From Candidatus Poribacteria bacterium (GTDB taxonomy: Bacteria > Poribacteria > WGA-4E > JAJDTR01): a stretch of DNA of 64,000 nucleotides. The stretch's first letter is position 1; the number at the start of each line of letters is the position of its first letter. The DNA lies in assembly GCA_028820655.1 (NCBI GenBank), contig JAPPIK010000025.1:151991-215990 (forward strand), written 5' to 3'. Shown here one piece after another: positions 35,949 to 44,822 of the stretch. Position numbers and translations under genes: made by a program. Under the pieces are notes generated by a model. The model made no database searches. It was not told the DNA's origin and was given only the letters and a program-made list of their open reading frames with translations.

Positions 35949-38900
35949 CTACCCACCAACGGCTGGCAGATTAGCGGAGCCAATCAAAGTATTGAACTCC
36001 GAAACATCACTCTCAACCAACAATTGCAGTCTCGACAGTTGCTCATCAACCATACTCGAAAGGTGTTCAAAAACGTCGAATGCCTGTTTCGGCGGCGCAG
36101 CATCAACACACGACACCACACTCGTCAAATCCGCTAACTTTGCATCTAGCCGAATTGGCATGCGCAGCCGCCCGGTTTCTGCCTCCGGATCAGTCTGGAT
36201 AAGCTCAGTTTCGATAGCTTTGAGACCCTCCAATAGCGCGTCCGCCGCCTCGGAAATCTCGGTAAACCGAGCACTATCACCTTCTTTCGCACGACACTTC
36301 CAACCCTCCACCTGTCCCCTAATGCGCCGGAGCAAGTTAACTCCCTCATGCGCCTCGGATATTTTGTCTCGGATATCGCACCATAGCTTAAACTGAGCAT
36401 CAAAATCTTCTTGAGTGGCGGACACGCGCGGGTCCTTGAGCAGCTCGAAAGATTGAGAGTATGTCTGATCACCGACCTTTAGTTGCGCACGGTACACTCC
36501 GGGGGGTGCAAGCGGGCCCGCGCCTTCTTTGTCTAGCGGATCTTCCGGTTCTTCTGAGTGATTCTCGGTAACCTCAATTGCATCAGGGAATCGCATATCC
36601 CACACAAAGCGATTTAATCCATGGTCGGTGGACAACAGTCGTTTCGCCCCGCTATCCAAGGGCTCGGTATCCGTATCCTCATCTTCTTTGGTATCGCCGC
36701 ACTTCTTTTTGGCGCTGGTAAAGGTTGAGATTTCTTCTCCTTGGCTATCAAGAATCGTTAGAGTGATCTCATCTGTTGCAGCTTCCTCAAGCAGGTAGTG
36801 AATGACGACACCATTCGGTGGCCCCTCTCCCGCGTCGATATACCTCCGATTACGGCCGCCCTGAGCCAGCTTGTCCTCAAGAAAGGTTGCTGCCGCTCCG
36901 AGGCCAACGATGTAGTTCTTTCCAGTCTTACCAGTGAATCCTCGTGCACTCCATTGCAGGTATCGCCGGTAGGTGGCAGGCGGTTCAAATAGATGAACCG
37001 AGCTCCGCATAACCTCTGCGGTAAGTTGACGTAATGGCGCCAAATCATCAAGAATCCAGAACGATCTGCCATGGGTCGCAAGAACAAGCTCGTTATCCTT
37101 GACGACCATGTCGTAGACGGGGACAATGGGCAAGTTGGACTGTAAGCGTCCCCAGCTTTCGCCGTCGTCAAACGAAACAAAGACGCCAGTTTCAGTGCCA
37201 ACATAAAGTAGATGTTTCCGAATCGGATCTTCCCGAATAACGCGAGTTATTTCGCCATCGGGAAGGTTATCGCTGACGGTCATCCACGTTTCGCCGTAGT
37301 CCACGGTTTTGTAAAGGTACGGCTGGTAGTCATCCAGTTTGTAACGGGTCGCGGCGAGGTAAGCAGTTCCTCTGTCATGGATCGAGAGTTCAATCTTATG
37401 AATCAACGACCACTCCGGCAAGCTGGTTGGTGTAATGTCCTCCCAACTTTCCCCGCCATTTTTAGAGATATGAACAATGCCATCATCACTTCCTGCCCAG
37501 AATACGCCTTGCTCATGCGGCGACTCCGCAAACGCATAGACGGTTCCATAATGCTCCGCACCGCTGCAGTCAAGCGTGATCGGGCCGCCCGAGGGACCAA
37601 GCTTGGATTCATCATTACGCGTAAGATCCGGACTGATAGCTTCCCAACTATCCCCCTCGTCGGTTGTGCGAAACACTAGGTTCCCGGCGGCGTACAGGAC
37701 ATCCGGATTGTGCGGGGAAAGCGAAACGGGAAATGTCCATGAAAAACGGTACTTCAGATCCTTTGGCCCCCAACCAAAATATCCCTCGGGCCATACGGTG
37801 ATTAAGCGAACATGCCGCGTCCGATGGTCGTAACGTTGCAACGGTCCGCCGCCCCCCGGTGAACTGCCAACCGCTCCGATGTAAACGATATTAGGGTCGT
37901 CCGGACGCACCGCGATGTCGCCGCTTTCACCCGTGCCCGCCGGATAGCAATCGTTCCACCTTATTCCGCCGTACTCTGTGGCACTGGGTACGCTAATGCT
38001 TGAATTGTCCTGCTGCGTAGCGTACACACGATACGGGAATTGATTATCCACCTCAAGGCGGTAGAACTGCGACGTCAGTTGGTTGTAGATGGTCGACCAA
38101 CTCTCGCCCCCGTTGAATGAAACGCACGCTCCGCCGTCATTGCCCAAGATCATGCGCAGCGGGTCATGCGGATCAATCCATAGGTCGTGGTTATCGCCGT
38201 GCGGCGTCGTAATTTCGGTGAAAGTCTTTCCGCCATCGGTCGATTTCCACATAAAGAAATTCGTGATGTATACTGTTTCAGCATCCTGTGGATCGGCGAA
38301 AATGTGGCAGTAGTACCACGGACGTTCCCAGAGCGCATGATTAGATGTCAGCATTTCCCATGTGTCGCCGCCATCTTCCGAACGGTATACGCCTCCCTTT
38401 TCTGCCTCCACGACCGCGCAGACACGGTCGGATTTGGCCGGAGAGATTGAGACGCCGATCTTTCCTTTGATGCCCTTCGGCATACCTTGATTGTCTGTAA
38501 TATCCTCCCACGTGTCGCCGCCATCAGTTGACCTGTAGAGACCACTATCCGGACCGCCGCTGGACAACTCCCAGAAGTTGCGATGGGTTTCCCAAATGGA
38601 GGCAAACAGGATGCGCGGATTGTTGGGATCCATCGTCAAATCCACGGCGCCCGCCTTCTCGCTCCGGAACAAAACCCGATCCCAATTCTCTCCGCCATCC
38701 TTGGATCGATAGACGCCACGCTCCGAGTTTGGGCCAAAGGCATGTCCCAGCGCCGCCACATAAACCAAATCGGGATCCTGAGGATGAACTCGAATCTCGC
38801 CGATGTGCCGTGTCTCCTCCAGACCGATGTGACTCCAGGTCTTCCCGCTATCCACCGACTTGTAGACGCCGTCGCCGTACGAAACGTCCAACCGGATTGT

Positions 38901-39209
38901 GGTTTCACCCGTACCGGCGTAAATGACGTTTGGGTCGGACTCCGAGACGGTAAGCGCTCCGATAGATGCCGTATTGAAGAACCCGTCAGAGATATTCTCC
39001 CAATACGTGCCTCCGTCAACCGTTTTCCAGACCCCGCCGGCGCACGCACCAAAGTAGAAGGTCATTTTTTCAGAGGGATGTCCTGCTACGGCGACGACAC
39101 GCCCGCCGCGCGGCGGCCCAATGCAACGCCATCTCAACGCATCATTTGATTGACATCTCGCTTCATTGGAGACATGCAATATTCGTGTATCCGGGGATAG
39201 GCTGTTCAT
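35949..39209 (-). CDS. Large BNR/VPS10-like beta-propeller protein
   Basis: A 1086-residue protein. Asp-box/BNR repeats recur through residues 60-700 (VWKTVDGGTYWENI, VYKSVDSGKTWSHI, VYRSKDGGENWDRV, LYRSTDGGDTWEDI, VYRSEDGGDTWEML, and others), matching the sortilin/VPS10 and sialidase-like propellers. The C-terminal 300 residues are a beta domain (NRFVWDMRFPDAIEV) followed by helices. There is no clear signal peptide at the annotated ATG, although such proteins are usually exported. The catalytic residues of sialidases are not evident, so binding or scaffolding is as likely as hydrolysis. Confidence 0.87.
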   Translation of the reverse strand: MNSLSPDTRILHVSNEARCQSNDALRWRCIGPPRGGRVVAVAGHPSEKMTFYFGACAGGVWKTVDGGTYWENISDGFFNTASIGALTVSESDPNVIYAGTGETTIRLDVSYGDGVYKSVDSGKTWSHIGLEETRHIGEIRVHPQDPDLVYVAALGHAFGPNSERGVYRSKDGGENWDRVLFRSEKAGAVDLTMDPNNPRILFASIWETHRNFWELSSGGPDSGLYRSTDGGDTWEDITDNQGMPKGIKGKIGVSISPAKSDRVCAVVEAEKGGVYRSEDGGDTWEMLTSNHALWERPWYYCHIFADPQDAETVYITNFFMWKSTDGGKTFTEITTPHGDNHDLWIDPHDPLRMILGNDGGACVSFNGGESWSTIYNQLTSQFYRLEVDNQFPYRVYATQQDNSSISVPSATEYGGIRWNDCYPAGTGESGDIAVRPDDPNIVYIGAVGSSPGGGGPLQRYDHRTRHVRLITVWPEGYFGWGPKDLKYRFSWTFPVSLSPHNPDVLYAAGNLVFRTTDEGDSWEAISPDLTRNDESKLGPSGGPITLDCSGAEHYGTVYAFAESPHEQGVFWAGSDDGIVHISKNGGESWEDITPTSLPEWSLIHKIELSIHDRGTAYLAATRYKLDDYQPYLYKTVDYGETWMTVSDNLPDGEITRVIREDPIRKHLLYVGTETGVFVSFDDGESWGRLQSNLPIVPVYDMVVKDNELVLATHGRSFWILDDLAPLRQLTAEVMRSSVHLFEPPATYRRYLQWSARGFTGKTGKNYIVGLGAAATFLEDKLAQGGRNRRYIDAGEGPPNGVVIHYLLEEAATDEITLTILDSQGEEISTFTSAKKKCGDTKEDEDTDTEPLDSGAKRLLSTDHGLNRFVWDMRFPDAIEVTENHSEEPEDPLDKEGAGPLAPPGVYRAQLKVGDQTYSQSFELLKDPRVSATQEDFDAQFKLWCDIRDKISEAHEGVNLLRRIRGQVEGWKCRAKEGDSARFTEISEAADALLEGLKAIETELIQTDPEAETGRLRMPIRLDAKLADLTSVVSCVDAAPPKQAFDVFEHLSSMVDEQLSRLQLLVESDVSEFNTLIGSANLPAVGG

Positions 39210-39521
39210 AACCGATTTTGCTCCATTACAGCAGGATTATTGGCATCCGAACCTAGTGGTCAGGTGAAACCAAGATTGAGTTTCGTTGTTGATTTTATCG
39301 CTTCTCAACCTTACAGTCAACCCAAAAGACCGAGGCTCTCATATGTGCTCGGTTCTTCAATATTCTCAAGCGTCCGACTTTATAGTCATTTACATTCATA
39401 TTTTCACTCATCTTCCGCATAATAAAGCTGTGTAATCTCAAATTTTTACTTCCTAGATTTTAGGGCATATCTCGTCGAACAAGCAAAAACGGCCTAGATA
39501 CTTTCGCGAGATTCAATTGAC

Positions 39522-39570
39522 ATGGCACTCCGCTGGAGCGGGGAATCGCGACCTGGAGGTCGCTCCTACA
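39522..39570 (+). repeat. Double-hairpin REP-like unit, copy 1
   Basis: It begins CATGGCACTCCGCTGGAGCG, where CCGCT/AGCGG form a first small hairpin. GCGACCT/AGGTCGC (39548-39554, 39557-39563) form a second, ending TCCTACA. It is identical to 39760-39809 except for one G. Confidence 0.85.
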
Positions 39571-39598
39571 GATGGAGCTTGAATCGTGACCTGGAGAA

Positions 39599-39663
39599 GA
39601 TCTCTATGGGATCTCTATCGCGCTCGCTGTCCCCTCGCTTGATCAGTCATTATTCATTCCTTT
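39599..39663. repeat. Degenerate minisatellite block 1
   Basis: It contains TCTCTATGGGATCTCTATCG and then units of type CTCGCTGTCCCCTCGCTTGATC. The same unit occurs at 39836-39973 and 63146-63251. Confidence 0.6.
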
Positions 39664-39759
39664 AATCTCCTACAAGTCAAAGGGGCGGTTGTCCGTGTGC
39701 GGTGAAGCAATCGAGGAACGCCAAGCTAATCGAGATTGGATACCCTACCGTGTGATTCG

Positions 39760-39809
39760 CATGGCACTCCGCTGGAGCGGGGAATCGCGACCTGGAGGTC
39801 GCTCCTACA
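39760..39809 (+). repeat. Double-hairpin REP-like unit, copy 2
   Basis: Second copy of the 49-50-bp unit, 238 bases after the first, in the same orientation. Stem arms are at 39787-39793 and 39796-39802, with CTACA at 39805-39809. An incomplete third trace (GAATCGTGACCTGGAG) starts at 39581. Confidence 0.85.
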
Positions 39810-39835
39810 ATAAAAAGTCTGGTGGGCAGAAGATT

Positions 39836-39973
39836 CGCTATGGGATCTCTACCGCCGTCGCTGTTCACTCAGTTGCTCCCTCACTATTCGTTCGATTGAT
39901 GGATTCCTATGGGAGTTCTATCGCGGTGGTTATTCACTTCCTTGATCACCCGCTATCCACTCGCTTCATTGCC
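39836..39973. repeat. Degenerate minisatellite block 2
   Basis: About five units of 22-24 bases resembling CTCGCTATTCACTCGCTTGATC, separated by TCTATCGC or TCTACCGC motifs. It is too diverged to be a CRISPR array and has no unique equal-length spacers. Confidence 0.6.
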
Positions 39974-40143
39974 CTTACAGATGTTCTATTGACACAGGCT
40001 CTCCTTTCTGTCATTGATAATGTATGTGTAAATATGAACGATGGCGATATGAATTACTACCGATAAAATCGGACCCGCCCTCGTAGCAATCTAGCGGCTG
40101 AATAAGGAGTGCGATAGAAAGTCCCACTTTTAGTTTGCACACA

Positions 40144-40170
40144 CCCACAATCTAACAGATTGTGGTACAG
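40144..40170 (+). repeat. Hairpin repeat CCACAATCT-AAC-AGATTGTGG followed by TACAG
   Basis: A perfect 9-bp stem (40145-40153 with 40157-40165), loop AAC, then TACAGAAG. The element at 48349-48374 has the same loop and tail but a different stem (CGCAAACT/AGTTTGCG). The arms have therefore co-varied while the loop stayed fixed. Confidence 0.75.
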
Positions 40171-40458
40171 AAGAATGTCGTTCTCCACAAATAGGTGTAA
40201 TTATAAGTTACAATGACTGTAGGAATCGGCGATCTGCGGTCCGCGATTCCCTCCTGCTATGCGATTTGCAAATTTCCGCCAAAGACGATCAGCCTAAGCG
40301 AAATTCTTCTCTTGCCGCTATTACACATTCGGCATAGAAGACGGCAAAGAATTCCCTTTAACGGTAGAATTGAGGGAGGGTTTCTCTTTATAACGTACCC
40401 TCTCAGATCAGAATATGACTATACAGAATCCGTAATACACGCTATAATAATTTGATAT

Positions 40459-40670
40459 TAAACCAGGTTGCTACCTATTGTTAATCGTTAAACTTGAGGG
40501 TTTCCGAGTGTTAAATTGTAGTCCTGCTCGGCTTGGATAGGCATATTCAAGACTTATCCGATTGCAATGGATTTGTCAATCCACTGCGAGCAGATTTCGT
40601 CGATTTCACGTACTTCGACCCGGTTTGCGGTGCATCCCAAAAGGAGTGTCGGGCTAGAAGCCCGACCTAC
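40459..40670 (+). repeat. About 200-bp dispersed repeat, copy 1
   Basis: It matches 62942-63146 over its whole length at roughly 85 percent by eye. Shared text includes CCTATTGTTAAT, GAGTGTTAAATTGT, GGTCCTGCTCGG or its variant, GATTTGTCAATCCACTGCGA and AGTGTCGGGCTAGAAGCC. It contains an internal palindrome around AATGGATTTGTCAATCCACT and ends in a perfect hairpin GTCGGGCT-AGA-AGCCCGAC (40648-40666) followed by CTAC. Confidence 0.85.
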
Positions 40671-40758
40671 GGGAGCGAGTAGCAACTTGCGACACTAATA
40701 CCATTTCGGTTGCATAATGCAGCATAAGATAATCTCAATGAAAGCATGAGGAATCATT

Positions 40759-41955
40759 ATGACATCTTCCACCAGCTACTCGGTTCGCGCCGTATATTGT
40801 CACCACCGCGCTTCCGATGATGAGATTTACCATCACCTCTGTAGAATCGCGGAACCGCTGAAACGCTCAATCGATAGAATTCGGAAAGCACGCAAAATCG
40901 TAATCAAAACCAATATGATGCGCGCCCCCGTCGAGCGGTTTGCCGGCCGCCGCCGCGAATTGGTGGATGATTCCGTTATGCGCGCAGTCCTAATCTTCCT
41001 CAGAGAGCACAGCAGCGCACAGATTGTAGCGACCGACACCCATTTCAAGGGGGGTGTTGAGAAAATCAACTACATTCCCTTGCTTCAGGAATTCGGGGTG
41101 GAATACATAGACTCCTCAATGCCCCCGCACAAGACCTACGAAGTTCCCGGCGGAGGTCTGATGTTTTCGAGGTATAAACTTAACGCCTGCTTTTCCGATG
41201 CGGATTCCGTGGTGTCAGTATCCAAGATGAAAAACCACGCCTTTATGGGCGTCACGCTATGCCTGAAGAACCTGTTCGGCGTGCTTCCGCTGCCTCCGCA
41301 CAACAGGCCAAGAGATTATTTCCATCACCTCATCAGGCTTCCCTATTTTCTCGTGGATCTGGGCATGATTATACAACCTTGCTTAAATGTCGTCGACGCT
41401 CTGGTAGGACAATCTCAACGCGAATGGGATGGGGATGGGCGTATTTGCAATGCACTTATCGCAGGCGATCACCCAATCGCCACGGACGCTTGCGGCGCAT
41501 GGCTCATGGGGCATGATCCGGCTTCGGATTGGCCGACACCGCCGTTCAAGCGCGATCGAAATTCGCTGGCAATCGCCGCGGAAAACGGATTCGGAACTGT
41601 AAACCTGGATGAAATTGATTTCCAAACTGATCTAGAGCGGCCGCTCGCTGAATTCGACTCGCGCCAATTCGACTCGGCGGAGGAGATCGCGGCGTGGCGT
41701 AAGACTACTTGTGAACAGGCGTTATTCTACCGTGACCACCAGGTTGACATCATGGAAAAATACGGGGGTCAATTCATCCTCCTCCAGAATGGAGAGGTAA
41801 CCTGGCACGGAGTGGATACCCACACGTTGGGCAGTTGGAGAGAGTTGCACGGTACCAAGATCAATCAAGCGCCTTGGCTAAAGCATGTGGGACCGGCGCA
41901 TGAAGAGGGAGAACAGTTCAGCGTGTATGAAGAAAACCTGACGAAACTACGTTGA
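40759..41955 (+). CDS. DUF362 protein (no export signal)
   Basis: A 398-residue protein. DUF362 blocks are readable: KIVIKTNMMRAPVERFAG, IVATDTHFKGG, SVSKMKNHAFMGVTLCLKN followed by LFGVLP, LNVVDALVGQ, and NALIAGDHPIATDACGA. Unlike the homologue at 3696 there is no Tat leader, so it should stay in the cytoplasm. The two share the family core but differ clearly in sequence. A PhyH oxygenase gene and an NlpC/P60 gene follow in the same direction with gaps of 61 and 21 bases, forming a likely operon. Function is undefined. Confidence 0.82.
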   Translation: MTSSTSYSVRAVYCHHRASDDEIYHHLCRIAEPLKRSIDRIRKARKIVIKTNMMRAPVERFAGRRRELVDDSVMRAVLIFLREHSSAQIVATDTHFKGGVEKINYIPLLQEFGVEYIDSSMPPHKTYEVPGGGLMFSRYKLNACFSDADSVVSVSKMKNHAFMGVTLCLKNLFGVLPLPPHNRPRDYFHHLIRLPYFLVDLGMIIQPCLNVVDALVGQSQREWDGDGRICNALIAGDHPIATDACGAWLMGHDPASDWPTPPFKRDRNSLAIAAENGFGTVNLDEIDFQTDLERPLAEFDSRQFDSAEEIAAWRKTTCEQALFYRDHQVDIMEKYGGQFILLQNGEVTWHGVDTHTLGSWRELHGTKINQAPWLKHVGPAHEEGEQFSVYEENLTKLR

Positions 41956-42016
41956 ATGCGTCGGGATGCTTGCGCAAGCGCACTAGAAATCGACGCGGGG
42001 AGGACTATCATCAGAC

Positions 42017-42820
42017 ATGAATGAATACGGCGCGGAATCTGATCACAATTTGTTCATCTTTCGCCGTCTGAGTGATGAACAGATACTATCATTTCATGAC
42101 CACGGATATATCTATTACGGCAGGCTGTTGACCGACCTTGGACTGGCGCTAATGCGTGAAGAAGCGATGGATGAGTGGAACGAGGAAAACCGCGAATTCG
42201 ATGAAAGCCAGACGTGGTTGAAGAACTCATTGCTTACAAACATACATCGACGCTCGACCCTCATCCGACGCTACTACTTCCATGGTCCATTCGTCGACGC
42301 GGCAGAGCAACTGGTTGGACCGAATCTGAAGGGAGTCACCTCACAACTCAGTTTCAAACTGCGCGGCAACACCAAACTAGCACCGTGGCATCAGGACAAC
42401 GGTTACGGAGAACTTGACCCCTATACGGCAATTACCTGTATTACCGCATTGGATGATACTGACGTGAAGAGCGGTTGTTTATGGATTATTCCCGGCGGAC
42501 ATCGGCTTGGGCAGATTGACGTTAGCGATCAACTCACCGTCGAGTCCAAGGAAGCGATGGTGGAAGTGTCCATTGAAATGGACGAAACCAGCGCGATCCC
42601 GATACCGATGAAAGCAGGGGAAAGTCTGATCTTTCACGGATGGATGCCCCACAAATCGCTAGGTAACACATCGGACCGCGACCGACGGCTTCTGTTTTTG
42701 CGCTACGCCGATGCCGACGCCGTAGAGGTTTACAATGACCGGAAACCGCGTCTGGGAAAGTTAATTCGAGGGAAAACCCGCTTCTCCGAAGTCGAGGAAC
42801 ATGAAGCGGATCTCGATTAG
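42017..42820 (+). CDS. Phytanoyl-CoA dioxygenase family protein
   Basis: A 267-residue Fe(II)/2-oxoglutarate oxygenase. The iron site is WHQDNGY (His, Asp) and IFHGWMPHKS (distal His), with Arg in RDRRLLFLRY for 2-oxoglutarate. CLWIIPGGHRLG is the usual strand between them. It differs from the enzyme at 8463 in the N-terminal half, so the substrates probably differ. AGGA precedes the ATG by about 15 bases. It is the middle gene of the DUF362 / PhyH / NlpC unit. Confidence 0.87.
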   Translation: MNEYGAESDHNLFIFRRLSDEQILSFHDHGYIYYGRLLTDLGLALMREEAMDEWNEENREFDESQTWLKNSLLTNIHRRSTLIRRYYFHGPFVDAAEQLVGPNLKGVTSQLSFKLRGNTKLAPWHQDNGYGELDPYTAITCITALDDTDVKSGCLWIIPGGHRLGQIDVSDQLTVESKEAMVEVSIEMDETSAIPIPMKAGESLIFHGWMPHKSLGNTSDRDRRLLFLRYADADAVEVYNDRKPRLGKLIRGKTRFSEVEEHEADLD

Positions 42821-42841
42821 TTCCAGCGATGAACGAAGACT

Positions 42842-43573
42842 ATGGGGCATCAAGAAACCTCTGGGGATAATCAAGATTCTGCGCGATCTATCGATTGCGA
42901 ATACCACGTTCTGAATCATTTGGATGTATATGATTCGCCTGAATGTGGGCGGTTGGCGACCCAAGCAAGAGCCGATCGCCATCTTCGCATCTTGTCCGAT
43001 GGGGTTAATAAGGGCCTCCACCAATCGGTCAAAGTGCGTTTGTGTGAGGATGACTACCCGGGATGGTTGAAGGTTCGAGACCTCCAACAACTTAGAATAT
43101 CCATCAATCCATATCGCGCACGGAAAATGAACCGGGCGGATATCTGCGTGCGACTTCCGGAGGTAGTGTCGTTTACACAAGACGCGATGGCTCAACCCAA
43201 CCATTACTTGTGGGGTGGCACGGTTGGCCCACACTTTGACTGTTCGGGCCTTGTACAAGCCGCCTTTGCTTCGGTCGGGATTTGGCTCCCTCGCGACGCC
43301 TATCAGCAGGAGGATTTCCTTCATCCCGTTTCCGTGCAGGACGTACAATGCGGCGACCTGTTATTCTTCGGTTCAAAAAAGCGAGCTACTCACGTTGGGC
43401 TTTATATCGGCGAGGGGGAATACATCCACAGTTCAGGCAGAGATCATGGTCGGGACGGAATCGGTATCGATCGTCTTTCCCCGCCTCGCGAGGAAATCAG
43501 TGAATGGCTATTTCAGAAATTGCGCAGTGCGGGACGGGTTATTGAGAACTACCAACCACGGGAATCAGATTAG
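42842..43573 (+). CDS. NlpC/P60 cysteine peptidase with N-terminal SH3-like region
   Basis: A 243-residue protein. The catalytic domain (about residues 115-230) has NHYLWGGTVGPHFDCSGLVQ with the nucleophile Cys, the His in RATHVGLYIGEGEYIHSSG, and QCGDLLFFGSKK between them. The N-terminal half has two SH3b-like stretches (ADRHLRILSDGVNKGLHQ and VRLCEDDYPGWLKVRDL). Such enzymes cleave gamma-D-Glu-diamino acid links in peptidoglycan peptides; no signal peptide is visible, so it may recycle muropeptides in the cytoplasm. The text and order match the YkfC-like layout. Confidence 0.87.
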   Translation: MGHQETSGDNQDSARSIDCEYHVLNHLDVYDSPECGRLATQARADRHLRILSDGVNKGLHQSVKVRLCEDDYPGWLKVRDLQQLRISINPYRARKMNRADICVRLPEVVSFTQDAMAQPNHYLWGGTVGPHFDCSGLVQAAFASVGIWLPRDAYQQEDFLHPVSVQDVQCGDLLFFGSKKRATHVGLYIGEGEYIHSSGRDHGRDGIGIDRLSPPREEISEWLFQKLRSAGRVIENYQPRESD

Positions 43574-43578
43574 CCGTA

Positions 43579-44793
43579 TTAGAATTGGGTGCCTACCTCC
43601 AAAGAGAATACCCTCGGATTCGGGTCCCGACGCTCGATTAGCTCCAAGATGCCATCATTATTGTTAATCTCCGCTACCCCTTGAAAATCATGCGGAATCT
43701 TGAGGAGAAAAGCGATGTACGATTTCTCGAGGGTTTCGTTAGCGTCGATGTATTCGTATAGAGACCGTCCCAAAATTCGACCTACTCGCACCAACTCCGC
43801 ATACGGTTGATGAAGACCTGTCGTCCCGAATTCCAGTCCCCTCGCTGCTACCCGCCCGTTCGATCTCGCCCGCCAAATGGCGAGCCACGGATAGGCTTCG
43901 ACTCGCCATAGATAACCGAGTAAAAGGCCGGTGTTGGGACTGGACGCGGTCACCCATCCGTATTCCGACGACGCATCGAAAATGAAAGTGCTGACATCGC
44001 TGTACGGTGTACCGGATTCATCATTTTGGAATCTACTCAGGTCTACAAGTTCGCCTTGGATCGTGGCATTTGGCCAAAGGTCTGCCGCGGCGACCGATTC
44101 CGGCACCCTACTTCCTTGCACAAAGCCGTATTGTGCATTGCTGTCGACAATGGTGTCGGGATCCAAGAAGGGAGGGGCAATGGAGGGATGTTGAACCACG
44201 TTGTAGATGCGGCCGAGTTTTCCCGTATTCGTGATGCGTTCACGAACGACCAACACGGCTTGATTATTTTCAAGCCGCATTAGCCGCCGCACCGTCATTT
44301 GTGCTATCGGCAGTTCGCAAACCATCTCTGCTTCTAGATGGCTTCCGGCGAATCCTTCCCGATTGACGAGGCGCCATGGAGCATAGGCTGCCTCGCCATG
44401 AAAGGTCATCCCGTTCTCCACCTCGGCCGCCGACGGGGCGCCCCACCGATCCAAACAAAGGAAATGCCCTCGCAAACACGGTTCATCATTGGATGCAGAC
44501 TCGCGTCCCATTTCCCAGTTTAGAGGGTTGACAGCGCGGTCGATAAACCTGAATTCGGTAATTCCACCGCCGCTCGAAGCCACGGACACCTGCACGGATT
44601 CGTTGCTCAAGACTAACTCTTCGTCTGCGATAGCAGGTGAGCAAACAAGCAGGAGTAAAACTAAGAGAGTTGTCGGAAATCCGTATAGTCGGACCTTCCG
44701 GGCGGATACCTTGCACGACCTCGCTGAATCGTCCGCGTTCAAAACGTGCTCCGATAAAATTGCGGGAGAAAAACATAACCCCCGGTAAGGCAC
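43579..44793 (-). CDS. Secreted mutarotase-like protein of unknown function
   Basis: A 404-residue protein. A hydrophobic segment PTTLLVLLLLVCSPAIADE around residues 40-58 is a signal peptide, but the annotated ATG leaves a long leader, so the real start may be a downstream TTG. The mature part starts LVLSNESVQVSVASSGGGIT and continues with beta-rich text (RLMRLENNQAVLVVRERITNT, YNVVQHPSIAPPFL) resembling the galactose-mutarotase fold used by several carbohydrate-related families. No catalytic residues assigned. It converges with the NlpC gene, whose stop is five bases away. Confidence 0.6.
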   Translation of the reverse strand: MPYRGLCFSPAILSEHVLNADDSARSCKVSARKVRLYGFPTTLLVLLLLVCSPAIADEELVLSNESVQVSVASSGGGITEFRFIDRAVNPLNWEMGRESASNDEPCLRGHFLCLDRWGAPSAAEVENGMTFHGEAAYAPWRLVNREGFAGSHLEAEMVCELPIAQMTVRRLMRLENNQAVLVVRERITNTGKLGRIYNVVQHPSIAPPFLDPDTIVDSNAQYGFVQGSRVPESVAAADLWPNATIQGELVDLSRFQNDESGTPYSDVSTFIFDASSEYGWVTASSPNTGLLLGYLWRVEAYPWLAIWRARSNGRVAARGLEFGTTGLHQPYAELVRVGRILGRSLYEYIDANETLEKSYIAFLLKIPHDFQGVAEINNNDGILELIERRDPNPRVFSLEVGTQF

Positions 44794-44822
44794 ATGAAGG
44801 CAATGAGGCGTCGTAGTGGCCG

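Larger units (their letters stand above)
39210..40758. other. 1.5-kb repeat-rich intergenic region without genes
   Basis: I find no credible gene. It is packed with dispersed repeats: two copies of a double-hairpin REP-like unit, two blocks of a degenerate 22-24-bp minisatellite, another hairpin-CTACA-type element, and one copy of a 200-bp repeat whose partner lies at 62.9 kb. It separates the leftward BNR gene from a rightward DUF362 gene. Confidence 0.8.

Noticed and set aside
39599..39973. Repeat blocks as a CRISPR array
   Set aside because: Units are degenerate, of variable length and without unique spacers.
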